Below are positions 46,956 to 56,195 of a DNA stretch of 64,000 bases, in pieces. Each line of letters starts with the position of its first letter. Within the stretch, counting starts at the first letter, position 1. Under the pieces are notes generated by a model. That model was not told the DNA's origin. It searched no databases and worked only from the letters and a program-made list of their open reading frames with translations. Source of the stretch: Tetrapyrgos nigripes (taxonomy: Eukaryota > Basidiomycota > Agaricomycetes > Agaricales > Campanellaceae); assembly GCA_013368315.1 (NCBI GenBank), contig JAACJM010000079.1, positions 248,001-312,000 of the forward strand, given 5' to 3'. Position numbers and translations under genes: made by a program.

Positions 46956-48407
46956 ATGTCAGAGACCGCTCATGCTGCCGTTAATGAGGCTACAGAAGAT
47001 CATGGGAATGAAGTACCTTCTCGGGAAGGAAGCGTTGACAACGGGACTGAAATTCCTACGGACGAGGAACAAGAAGAACTACGGGCAATTGCCGAAGCGT
47101 GCGACTCGCTTGTTGACGACTATCAAGCTCGTAAGATCACCCGTGGTTATCTGGAAGAAAGTCTTCATGTTACCGGAGCCAGTGACGATGCCATCAAGGA
47201 CTATCTTCGAGATGTTGATTCCCACTTTCCCGCCGGTCGAGATGGACTTCGCAAGTATGTCAGAGGGGAGATTGATGAAAGAAGTGATGGAGATGATAGA
47301 GGAGAGGAATTGGGATTGGACAGAGAGAAGGTCAAGCGAGCGTTTGCTGCGGCTGCCAACGCTGTGGAGAAAGGCGAGGCTTATATCAGAGCTAGGAGAG
47401 AGAGAGAACAAAGGGAAACTAGAAACGATGCGAGCATCACCGCCGAGCAATTTATTAATGATGCTCTTGGTGGATCCCGAATTCAACGTCCCACTGTCCC
47501 TGAAGTTTCAACGAGTCGTACCTCCACTTCCGAAGGACTTTCAGCCTCTCTCCTTACCGCGGCACCCCATCTTGGGGATTTGTTGTCCTTGTCCAAAGAC
47601 CAACATCTTCGAGAAACTCAGAATATCCGTATCGCCGTCTCCAAAGAGTCGAGCCTCAAAACCCTCGTTCAAATACTCGAATTCATGCCCCTCAAAGAAC
47701 CAATCTCTCGCGGCACTTGGGAGAAGATCATCAAAGACGAGTACGTCGACTTCGAGAAACTTCACGCCTCTTCGGATCCCTCCTATGACAGGTCTGACGA
47801 GTCTAAGGAGATTGTACCTGGTTTCTTCATCTCTCGAAAAGATACAGCTACGAAGAAGAAGATTAGAACAGAGGCAGAGTGGTACAGGGTCTATGAGCAG
47901 TGGTCAGCAGGAGTGGAAGCGGTGTACAAACACAGAGCAGACGAACTCAGAGAATACAGATCTCTCATTTCGGAAATGTTCAAAGACTATCCTGATCACA
48001 TTGACGTCGTCATCGCCGTTGATGCACACACAAGATTCCAGTATTCAAAGAAACCTTGCCATCTTGACGACAACCAACGTCTTGAACGTTTCCTCCATTC
48101 GAAGCTCAGTCAAACAAAGTCCTCGGGCCAATCCTCACTCACTACGTCATCCTCTAAACGCACGAACACTTCCGAATCGAATCCACGACCCACGAAGCAA
48201 CGGCAATACGAGATCTGCCTCAACTGGAATAGGGGTGCTTGCGAGCAGACTCCTTGCGGTGTTGGGCGTAGGCACGGTGTCTGCAGCATTTGTGGAGGAG
48301 GACACAGGGCCAAGGACCAGCCAGATTGCCTCAGCGAATATAATGCCAGAAGACAGCGAGCTCTCGCTAATAGACAAGCGAGTGCAGCTAGCACTAGGAG
48401 GGCCTAG
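46956..48407 (+). CDS. Ngaro Gag-like protein with zinc knuckle
   Basis: 483 residues, first long ORF after A1. The N-terminal half is acidic and helical (for example EEQEELRAIAEACDSLVDDY). The C-terminus carries ICLNWNRGACEQTPCGVGRR followed by HGVCSICGGGHRAKDQPDC, a Cys-rich nucleic-acid-binding region as in Gag proteins of Ngaro/DIRS elements. It is uninterrupted. The RT ORF starts within its last 65 bases in another frame. It probably packages the element RNA. The start at 46956 is the first ATG of the frame, preceded by a short leader of 53 bases after A1. Confidence 0.85.
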   Translation: MSETAHAAVNEATEDHGNEVPSREGSVDNGTEIPTDEEQEELRAIAEACDSLVDDYQARKITRGYLEESLHVTGASDDAIKDYLRDVDSHFPAGRDGLRKYVRGEIDERSDGDDRGEELGLDREKVKRAFAAAANAVEKGEAYIRARREREQRETRNDASITAEQFINDALGGSRIQRPTVPEVSTSRTSTSEGLSASLLTAAPHLGDLLSLSKDQHLRETQNIRIAVSKESSLKTLVQILEFMPLKEPISRGTWEKIIKDEYVDFEKLHASSDPSYDRSDESKEIVPGFFISRKDTATKKKIRTEAEWYRVYEQWSAGVEAVYKHRADELREYRSLISEMFKDYPDHIDVVIAVDAHTRFQYSKKPCHLDDNQRLERFLHSKLSQTKSSGQSSLTTSSSKRTNTSESNPRPTKQRQYEICLNWNRGACEQTPCGVGRRHGVCSICGGGHRAKDQPDCLSEYNARRQRALANRQASAASTRRA

Positions 48408-50268
48408 GCGTGTATCTGATAATACCGCAAGTGGTGTTAAACGTAAAGCGCCACAGTCTTCACACCCCCGTTTTCGTCGAAACTTCGTCTGGTACGATTC
48501 AGAAGACGAGGTTGTTTCTCCTTCAGTCATCTTCTCTGAAACAGCGCCCCCTCTCCCATCTGTACCTGATAAACTACTCACAGATCCCGAGGTCGTTGCC
48601 GCACTTCACGCCCAAAGAGACTTTATTCAAGTAACTACTCCTTACAACGTGGATCGTTTAAGGAATTTGCTTTCACTACACCCTAACCAACCATTCGTGG
48701 AGTCAGTATTGAAGGGATTAGTTGTGGGGTTTTGGCCATGTCATTCAGGAGAGTGGGAGGAAGGTTTTGACGCATTGATGGAAAACTACCACATGGAGGA
48801 ACCAGATCTTAATGTTGTGAGGGCCTACAGAGATAAAGAAGTTGCCGAGGGGAGATGGTCACCCGCTATCCGTTCCTTTGAAAAAGGGATGAAGAGCTCA
48901 CCCATGTTCGTAGTCTGGCAGGGAGAGCAGCGTGCCAAAGGTCGGGTTATCACCGACTTCACTGGTTCAGGAATCAATGCGGGTATCTCTCGGGAAGAAG
49001 CACACGTCAAATATGATGACATGCGTTCTTTCGGTCTTGCGTTGCGACAAGCCAGGCTATCTCATCCAGGGAAAGAATTAATTCTCTTCAAAGACGATAT
49101 CAAAGGGGCTTTTCCGACTTTACCGGCTCATCCCATCTGGCAGCTTCGTCAGGTTGTGACGGTGGACGATGATCTTCATATTGTCAGGAGAATGGTCTTC
49201 GGAGGACGTTCCACCCCTCGTATATGGTGTGCTCTTTCTAGCTTGATATGCTGGATAGCTGTCAGACGTTTCGGGATACGAGGTCTTCATGTTTACATGG
49301 ATGACTTCTTCGGATGGGATTTAGCAAGTAACTTGCTATATTTTCGGGGACGTCTGCGGCCTCAAAAACAAGTCCTTTTGCTCATCATTTGGGAATTCAT
49401 CTCGTGCCCATTTGAAGACGAGAAACAGGATCATGGTCCCATGCTGAAGATCATCGGCTTTTGGGTAGACATCAATAAAGGCGTTCTCTCCCTGTCCCCA
49501 TCATCCATCAAAGACTTAATAGCCAGAGTCTCTGAATTCTTATCGACCGAAGACCGCAAACATCCGCTCCGTTCCTGGTGGCGTCTCTCGGGACATCTGA
49601 ATTGGTCACTGAACGTATTGCCCTGGGCTAGACCCGCTCTTTCGGCACTATACGAGAAGATGCGTGGCAAATCTATTCCCCAAGCCAGCATTCCTATCAA
49701 CGCCGCTGTTCGAGAATCCCTCGAATGGTATCTATCCATTCTTCCATCAGCAATAGGGGTTAAATTCTTTGATGAGGGTACCTGGAGGGATGAAGAAGCC
49801 GATATGATATTCTGGACCGATTCCTCACTGACCATCGCACTATCTTTCGTATTTGCGGGACACGGATACGTATACGAAATCAGACCACCCCCTTCCACAG
49901 TCAAAATCGACATCTTCTTTCTGGAATTAATCGCTATTCTATCAGCAATTGATTTCGCAGTCTCTCGACCCTCACCCCCTAAACGGATTCTGATTTGGTC
50001 TGACAGCCTAAATTCAGTATCGGCTTTCGATTCTCTTGGAACATCGGAACACATTCATACATGTGTGATGCTCGCCGTAGCAGGTCTGATCATTAGATCT
50101 GGAATCGACGTACGAGTACGTCATATTCCAGGCAAGGAGAACATCCGTGCCGACCTTCTCTCCCGGTTGCTGCTTAACGACTTCCATCGTCAATTTCCCG
50201 CATATCAAATCCACACCTTCGAGCCTCCTCGCAATCTATTACCAGTACGATGGAGAGAGTCATTTTGA
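48343..50268 (+). CDS. Ngaro reverse transcriptase-RNase H
   Basis: About 641 residues if translation starts at the ATG at 48343 inside the end of gag; the frame is open further upstream but only as an overlap with gag. RT motifs: VITDFTGSGINAGI, ELILFKDDIKGAFPTLPAHP (first catalytic Asp), MVFGGRSTPRIWCALSS, and LHVYMDDFFGWDLASN with the Asp-Asp pair. An RNase H-like domain follows: MIFWTDSSLTIALSFVFAGH, FFLELIAILSAIDFAV and RILIWSDSLNSVSAFDSLG, then IPGKENIRADLLSRLL. No stops or frameshifts are present. The ORF ends overlapping the ATG of the recombinase ORF by 19 bases, suggesting coupled translation. Confidence 0.9.
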   Translation: MPEDSELSLIDKRVQLALGGPRRVSDNTASGVKRKAPQSSHPRFRRNFVWYDSEDEVVSPSVIFSETAPPLPSVPDKLLTDPEVVAALHAQRDFIQVTTPYNVDRLRNLLSLHPNQPFVESVLKGLVVGFWPCHSGEWEEGFDALMENYHMEEPDLNVVRAYRDKEVAEGRWSPAIRSFEKGMKSSPMFVVWQGEQRAKGRVITDFTGSGINAGISREEAHVKYDDMRSFGLALRQARLSHPGKELILFKDDIKGAFPTLPAHPIWQLRQVVTVDDDLHIVRRMVFGGRSTPRIWCALSSLICWIAVRRFGIRGLHVYMDDFFGWDLASNLLYFRGRLRPQKQVLLLIIWEFISCPFEDEKQDHGPMLKIIGFWVDINKGVLSLSPSSIKDLIARVSEFLSTEDRKHPLRSWWRLSGHLNWSLNVLPWARPALSALYEKMRGKSIPQASIPINAAVRESLEWYLSILPSAIGVKFFDEGTWRDEEADMIFWTDSSLTIALSFVFAGHGYVYEIRPPPSTVKIDIFFLELIAILSAIDFAVSRPSPPKRILIWSDSLNSVSAFDSLGTSEHIHTCVMLAVAGLIIRSGIDVRVRHIPGKENIRADLLSRLLLNDFHRQFPAYQIHTFEPPRNLLPVRWRESF

Positions 50269-51248
50269 TGCGTCTTGGAGGTCTAGCAAAGCCACGAGTT
50301 CCTCGTCCTATCCAGCCACTTTCACTTATCGACGAACGAGTGTCATTTCTCCAGGCACACGCTATCGAAGAGTCAACATTGGCAGGCTACAAAACTGGGG
50401 CTAGAGACTATGTGACGTTTTGCGTTAATCATCACCTTTCCCTTGAACCAACTATTTCCACTCTTTGTCGATAAATAGCTTACACATCCCAATTCATCGC
50501 TTCTGGTCCAGACTATCTAACAGGCGCACATCACTTCCTTAGGGAAATATACCCTGAATTTGCCTCTAATCGAGCTTCACACGCAGTTCAAGCCACCATC
50601 ATCGGGTCGAGAAAATTTCGTGCTGACGCTGTACAACGCAAACTACCCCTCCGAACATCACATCTCGATGCATTCTATGATCTATATCTCGAGAACCCCA
50701 CCTATGACAACCTTCTCTTCATCACTATCCTTTCTTGTATGTTCTACGGCGTTCACAGAGCTGGCGAACTCATCGCTAAACGTCACACCAATTCTCGCAA
50801 GATCATCAAGCGGTCATCACTGAAATTCGAGAAGGATCGAGTCTCTTACAAACTACCTTATCACAAAGGAGACCGGTTCTATCGCGGCTCAGACATCTTA
50901 TTAGGGAACCACAGCTCTGCCAACCCCGTATCTCTTCTACGCACATACTCGAAAATCAGAGACAGTATACACCACCACAAATTCCCTCTCTTTCTTAGAG
51001 AAGACGGCTCTCTCCCAACTCGTTCATGGTTTGAAGGGATTTTCTTCAAGCTAGTGAATAGGGAATATGGAGGTCACTCGGTACGCGCAGGAGGCGCTAC
51101 TTACTACGCGAGCCTCGGACTTTCCGAATCAATCATCCAAGCGTTGGGACGGTGGTCTTCTGACGCTTGGCGTATCTATATTCGAGACCACGCAACAGTC
51201 CGGGCCGAAATACAACTAGCTACGATACGCCACTCAGACAACACTTGA
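50250..51248 (+). pseudogene. Ngaro tyrosine recombinase with one nonsense codon
   Basis: Reads from ATG at 50250 (within the RT end) to TGA at 51246. The N-terminal SAM-like domain includes LAGYKTGARDYVTFCVNHH. The catalytic domain shows CMFYGVHRAGELIAK (first Arg), LPYHKGDRFYRGSDILL, GGHSVRAGGATYYASLGLSE (His-x-x-Arg) and LGRWSSDAWRIYIRDH (Trp and the nucleophile Tyr). All catalytic residues are present. A TAA at 50472-50474, after TLCR and before IAYTSQF, interrupts it; relatives have an amino acid (I recall Tyr) there, so one base change would explain it. The enzyme would integrate a circular DNA copy without target duplication. Because the stop is the only lesion, it is probably recent. 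Confidence 0.88.
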
Positions 51249-51282
51249 CCTTCATCACTCCTCTGTCCATCACTTCTCTCTC

Positions 51283-51302
51283 ATCATCATCATCATCATC
51301 AG
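51283..51302. repeat. Short TCA trinucleotide tract in the Ngaro 3' region
   Basis: Seven to eight consecutive TCA units within the non-coding stretch between the recombinase stop codon and B1. Confidence 0.7.
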
Positions 51303-51329
51303 CTCTCTCATCATCTCTGTCTCACCATA

Positions 51330-51433
51330 TACCCTTTCTCACTCGCCTCTCTCTAATCTCATGTTCGTTTTGGGGTGAAATATCCCCGGTTAGCCTATAC
51401 CCTTGGAGTGAATCGTATGGAAGATATTGGAGG
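51330..51433 (+). repeat. Ngaro B1 repeat
   Basis: 104 bases from TACCCTTTCTCACTCGCC to AAGATATTGGAGG, directly followed by A2. Identical to B2 (52079-52182) except one C/T difference in ATGTTCGTTTTGG / ATGTTTGTTTTGG. Confidence 0.93.
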
Positions 51434-51900
51434 TTGACATAGCGGCATGACGCTCTGGAGACCTCTGAATTCGGATATACGTGATACTTCCGCCTCTTCC
51501 GACTCGAATCAACAATCGGATTATTAATTCGATCGTTGACCCGCCGTCCAGACAATTAGGAGTATGTCCAAGAGTGCTGAAGTTTCAGCAGATACTCCTG
51601 GAACATAAGAACCCTCCGAGTCGTCACTGACAGGTCTAGAACCCGTCTTGCCTATCTGCCAGCCTGCCTCGCATCCGAAATTTTTCGGTATGTTATACTT
51701 ATCTGCCAGCCTATTCATCATATTAATGATTTCACCCTCAGAAACATTCGTGATCTTTACCTGACAGTATATCAACTGTCCGTCTCTGCCCTTTCACGAA
51801 TTTTTCTGAGGTAACTACTTGAATCTATTACAGTATTCAAGTACTTAACGAGCCTTTTAGCTTTACAGCCTTCTCTCAACTCATCTCCTCCTTTCTTTGA
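51434..51900 (+). repeat. Ngaro A2 repeat with two intron-like insertions
   Basis: Same 363 bases as A1 plus 51688-51741 (GTATGTTATACTT...TTCACCCTCAG, 54 bases) and 51811-51860 (GTAACTACTTG...GTACTTAACGAGCCTTTTAG, 50 bases). Both blocks begin GT, end AG and contain branch-like TTAAT/CTTAAC words near the 3' end; removing them restores A1 exactly. See findings. Confidence 0.93.
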
Positions 51901-52078
51901 CCCACCCATCCCTCCCCTGACTACCATGTGCCTCTGTCACTTATTATTTCGTCTCTTCACGCCAAACGAATCGATAATCATCATCATGTGTTTGGATGTC
52001 TCCATCAATAATGCCTATGTCGACGACTTAACAATTAACTACAATTGGACATTACATAGTATATACTACTTCTCATTG

Positions 52079-52182
52079 TACCCTTTCTCACTCGCCTCTC
52101 TCTAATCTCATGTTTGTTTTGGGGTGAAATATCCCCGGTTAGCCTATACCCTTGGAGTGAATCGTATGGAAGATATTGGAGG
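52079..52182 (+). repeat. Ngaro B2 repeat, right end of element
   Basis: Second copy of the 104-bp B repeat. The shared sequence stops at TATTGGAGG; what follows (CTCAAGTGCC) is flanking DNA. Confidence 0.92.
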
Positions 52183-52700
52183 CTCAAGTGCCATGATAGG
52201 AGTTTAAGTCCGACATTAAGCATAAGATACTTTAAGGATAATTCATCATTGATGCCTTCATTCCTCGTGTTCTTCTTCTACTACTGTACTACCATGAAGG
52301 GAAGTTCAGTCACGCATCACAACGGACTTCGAACAGTTCGGTTTTCAAAGTTCGTCACACATCACATTGAAGACTGAACTGCGTGATGAACTGACCTTTT
52401 TTCAGCCAAATTCTGAGCTAAAAATAGAATTTTCGCCTCCTATAGGTCCTTTTTAATGTGTTTGGGAATAGAGAAAGTTTTTTTGGCTGTTCTGCCGATG
52501 TCTAGAGGTATTTCAGACCCCACAGGGCGGATTCTAGTGAATTCTAAGCGAATTCGACATTGACACAGTGAAAGTATTTTCAGAAAACAAATGGTTCTAC
52601 TGAACCGGGAAGGCTGGGGCTTCTTTTGAACTGCAGCTTGATTCGAGATGGTTCAAGAGCTCGTTTATTATGTACAGATTAGCTACAAACTAGGAGTAGA
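52183..52700. other. Intergenic stretch between Ngaro and LTR element
   Basis: No gene recognised. An imperfect inverted pair GTTCAGTC.CGCATCACA / TGCGTGATGAACTGAC (52296-52396) may be a worn element end. Confidence 0.35.
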
Positions 52701-52750
52701 CTGAACCAAAAGTGAACTGAACTTTTGATGCGTCACGCATCATATCGGCC

Positions 52751-52925
52751 TGTAACGCGTAATACCTTATACGGACATAGCCGTATGATTACATAGTTAG
52801 TTCTCACGCATCTAGTATATAAGCCACTTCAGTATTCTATTTAGAGTATCTTTAACTCTTACTCTTACCACCGCCTGTCGTGCTTGTACCTACAAAACAA
52901 TATTAAAACCTGTTCTAGCTTAGGT
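52751..52925 (+). repeat. Probable 5' LTR end and primer-binding site of a plus-strand LTR element
   Basis: A TATA-like AGTATATAAGCC (about 52813) is followed about 100 bases later by GGTATTGAGCATTGGGCTCGG (52926), which resembles the initiator-Met-tRNA primer-binding sites of many LTR elements (TGGTATCAGAGC type). The gag-like ORF starts at 53114. The left LTR boundary is uncertain (TGTAACGCG at 52751 is one choice), and no 3' LTR is in the window. Confidence 0.4.
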
Positions 52926-53113
52926 ATTGAGCATTGGGCTCGGTAAGATCCTATAACCCTTATACTTTTTTAAGCTTTCAGTTATTGTTCTGAAGCTCAA
53001 GCCTGGGTCATTATCCAGAGAATTATACGACGTTTACCTTCTTACGTCGTGTACTACCACTCTCACTTTTAGAGTGTTACCTTCCTCAAATTCTGAGCAT
53101 ATCATTACCCAGT

Positions 53114-55400
53114 ATGAGTACTACTAATACCATACATACCTCCACTCAAGCTCGCTTGCCTATATACGCAGAGCCAGTGGAAGAAAATCCTGCGTCTGGA
53201 AGGCCAACATTGGGGCCAGCGACGTGGACACCAGCGCGAAACGAAAATCGTCAAGCAACGGTGGCCGTAAGTACAGGTAACCAGTCAAGATTACCTAACA
53301 ATCAACATGCTTTCAGTAGTACACCGCCCTCCTGCACTGATGTCGAAAGGACGTTTTGACGTCAACTTCGTGACGACATTAGGCTGAGGTCAATTTGACC
53401 TCAGATGACGTCCGTTCGACGTCCAAGTCCCGGAATTAAAAACGCTCAGCCGATACCCATGTCCTGGAGACCTCAGCCAGGAGCTCGTAGATACATCATC
53501 CTGATATCAATGTAATCACTTCAGAATACCTCAGAGGCTACACGGGAAGGAATTTAGACGAAATTGACAGCTACAGGGACCGTTCTAATAGACAGAATGC
53601 TAGGTCCGTAGTAGATTCACCTCGTTTACCTGGTACATATGAAATACCAAGACAGAATGTTGAAGCTGGATCCTCTGCAAGAGTTGAAACTACTTCGCAT
53701 TCAGATAATCATTCGGATAGATCCAGAACGAAATCCAATAGATCTTCCCAACAGGAGAGATCTTCGGCTAGTAAAAGCCAAAGGAACTCGCAAAATTCTT
53801 CACAGCAAGAAGGAACTACAGAAGATAAATCTGGAAAGAAAAATACCATTACGCAACGATCTCATGCATCGCATGAGTCTTTCTCATCTACGAAAGCAAT
53901 GGAGTATCAGCGTGAATTGCGACAGCGTGCAATATTGCAGACGCTGCGCATGTCAGACTTACTTCTAGGGCTCCTAGCGGATCGGATGATCCGGCGCCAT
54001 CCGAGCGATTGCTGCTTCGGATTCGGATTCGGATGGTGCTCCTCCTCCTCCTCCATCCGACGGATAGCATCCGACCGATCCGACGGTAATCCGCGGATGG
54101 AAAGCCCAACACTGGAAGTTTCAGAAGTGCTATATAGTACTATTACCAAGTAGAGAAATACACAAAAATAAATAGCAACCAGTAGTATGTGTGGCTTCAA
54201 CAGACAGCATTAATCCTTCATGGCGCTGACTGGTTTGAGTGTTTCGCGAACGCGGGCGCTCCGATATTGAAGGCGTGGTGTCGGGTCTGAAACCTAGACA
54301 CATACTTTTCTATTCTTTAATTTATTATCTTTTCTCTCCAGCTCATATCCTTGGTTTATTTTCTGTTACTCTTTTGCATTCATTGGCCGCCACCATGTTG
54401 TTTATCTTATCTGTATGTCATGTGATCGTAGATATACTATATAAGGGAAGCAGAACTCATCCGGCGATCATCCGTCAGATGTTCGGATACCATCCGGCGG
54501 ATGCGGATTGGGATTTGCAGACCACCCATCCGAGCGGATGGCATCCGAATCCGACACAATCCGATCTGATAGGAGCCCTACAAGTTACTTCAATACAGTA
54601 CGTCTCGGATATCGAATCAAAATGTAGTCATTGACTACATCAATGCTACGGTATGGTCTATTGAACAACCACAGATTATATTACCATACCAGTTCGTCAC
54701 AGCAGCGGAAGCTGAGCCTTACCGTCGACAATATCCTGAACCTGTCTATGGTAGAGATTCAGGACAGAATCAAAACAGATTCGAGGCATTGCAGGAAGAA
54801 ATTCCATTTGCACAGGAAAATCCTGAGGATCTGAGCGAACCGGATCCGAGTCACTCTAATGGTAATCATTCATCCTATCACAGTGATAAATATTCTGAGT
54901 GAACGGAAATCACCAATCCGTTCCTGTAATAACGGATCATTGCATCACGTTAGAAACCAGAAAAAGGGCTCGTTTTGAATACAAACCTTCACAATTATCT
55001 GAAAAGGAATGTTTAGATAATATTCTTCAAGTGTACGTTGAGCTAATCCACTACTACCTGCTGGATAAAACACCCGCTGGTAATAGTAGTACTGCTAAGA
55101 CACTTCTACAATCGATTCCGAAGCCAGATTATTACCACGGTCAGGATGACATTATAGTATTTGATGAGTGGATACGAAGCTTTATACGATGGATGAGTGT
55201 TGCAGATCAATGTGGACCTGAATCCAGGTATAGTAGAAGTCAATGTGGATGGGTAGTGACTGCAACAGATATTACACAAGTCAATACCTTATCTGTATTT
55301 CTACGAAGCGAAGCTCGTCAGTGGTTTAATGATGAGATTGAACAAGTATCTACTTCAGCCTATTATGGGGGAGACGCTCGTCCAAGCGAGGATGAAGAGG
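53114..55400 (+). pseudogene. LTR-element Gag, interrupted by two insertions
   Basis: Readings run from MSTTNTIHTSTQARLPIYAE, through a Ser/Gln/Arg-rich stretch (RNLDEIDSYRDRSNRQ, SRTKSNRSSQQERSSASKS), to a typical retrotransposon Gag core at 54899-55400: KPDYYHGQDDIIVFDEWI then RSFIRWMSVAD, ITQVNTLSVFLRSEARQWF. A 615-bp TIR element (53966-54580) splits it after LQTLRMSDLLL. The 3' end is cut at about 55400 by the minus-strand gypsy element, so the pol part is missing from the window or lies beyond it. Frame changes near 53360 and 54897 add to the damage. It is the outermost, hence oldest, layer of a three-element nest. Confidence 0.7.
53966..54580. mobile_element. 615-bp non-autonomous TIR element rich in ATCCG words
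   Basis: Ends TAGGGCTCCTAGCGGATCGG and, inverted, TAGGGCTCCTATCAGATCGG, imperfect termini of about 20 bases. Subterminal regions are crowded with ATCCG/CGGAT words on both sides, as in hAT-type elements where the transposase binds short subterminal motifs. No transposase gene fits inside. The expected 8-bp target duplication is not clear (CTTACTTC left, CAAGTTAC right), so the family is a guess. Confidence 0.65.
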
Positions 55401-55921
55401 TGTAGTGGTCAAACCTCGGAGAACGAAGTAAGAGAGTAAGGGAGACGCGTCAACGTGACTAAACGTGTGTAGTAGAAAAGGAAAGGTGACTAAGGCTCAG
55501 GCTCGGGGAAGGCTCGGGGATGCTCTAGGATCAAGTAAAGGCTCGGTTTCGTTGGCTCAGGCTCGGCTTGAGTGCGGAATGACAGCAGGGAAAGAGAGAT
55601 GAATTTACAATGCAGATACAATGTACTTATACTCTTCAACCCGTCCCCAGTGCCCCAAGAGAAAACAGTAATATCACTAAATCGAGAAAATGTCTGAGTA
55701 CAAGTTCTGTAAAATGACGCAGGAATGAAGGATGGGAGGGATCGTAAGGAACTCGCAACAGATAGGGGAACGACTGAATAAGAAGAAGATGTCATAAAGG
55801 ACGGCTTTGACAGCCGGGGCAAAAGAGACTGTGTGCAAAGATAAAAATACTTCCTCAAAGCCCTTTACCAGTTCACCCGTCTCCCTCTCGTCAGTGGACC
55901 ATCAGACGTAGGTACAACACA
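55401..55921 (-). repeat. 3' LTR of the gypsy element (boundaries tentative)
   Basis: One choice is 55401-55921, with canonical TGTAGTG...CAACACA ends (plus sense). A second is 55406-55876, TGGTCAAACC...CCAGTTCA, flanked by a purer polypurine tract (minus sense CGAGAGGGAGACGGG at 55877-55891). The interior has several GAGCCT words (minus sense) and a TATA-like GAGTATAAGTAC near 55635. The second LTR outside the window would decide. Confidence 0.55.
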
Positions 55922-56195
55922 TTGAGGGCCCCCAAACCCGTACACTTGCTCAAGGTGTAGATGTGAAGGACGGGATGGACAGAGAGGAATCAAGGATAGC
56001 CAGATCGGGACTAGTCGAGAAGCGAGGGAAGACGTAGATGAGAAAGAAGGGAGTTTGTACCTGGTTGGAGGTAACATGATAGAACAGAGAAGAATACATG
56101 TTAAGGGTGAAAATAAAGAAAGAGAAGGTTTCGATGGGAGGGGCAGATGTCCCTACCACAGTGAGTACAATGAAATAGAGTCCGACCTCAGGCTC

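Larger units (their letters stand above)
46540..52182 (+). mobile_element. Ngaro/PAT-type tyrosine-recombinase retrotransposon, nearly complete
   Basis: The element shows the split direct repeat layout A1-ORFs-B1-A2-B2: A1 46540-46902, B1 51330-51433, A2 51434-51900 (contiguous with B1), B2 52079-52182. The B repeats are 104 bp with one visible difference. The A repeats share 363 bases with one visible substitution, A2 also holding two extra intron-like blocks. Three plus-strand ORFs lie inside: gag-like, RT-RNase H, and tyrosine recombinase, overlapping by 65 and 19 bases. There is no integrase or protease and no methyltransferase domain that I can see, which fits Ngaro/PAT rather than DIRS. 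The near-identity of its repeats indicates a young insertion. One TAA interrupts the recombinase ORF. Confidence 0.93.

Noticed and set aside
46936..48342. The long open frame upstream of the Ngaro RT start as extra N-terminal protein
   Set aside because: It overlaps the gag ORF out of frame and shows no domain; the gag frame, with its zinc knuckle, is the real one. The RT ORF most likely starts at 48343.
54239..54634. Open frame with hydrophobic segments inside the 615-bp TIR element
   Set aside because: It runs out through the right terminal repeat into the flanking gag and reads repetitive ATCCG words as protein; a chance frame.
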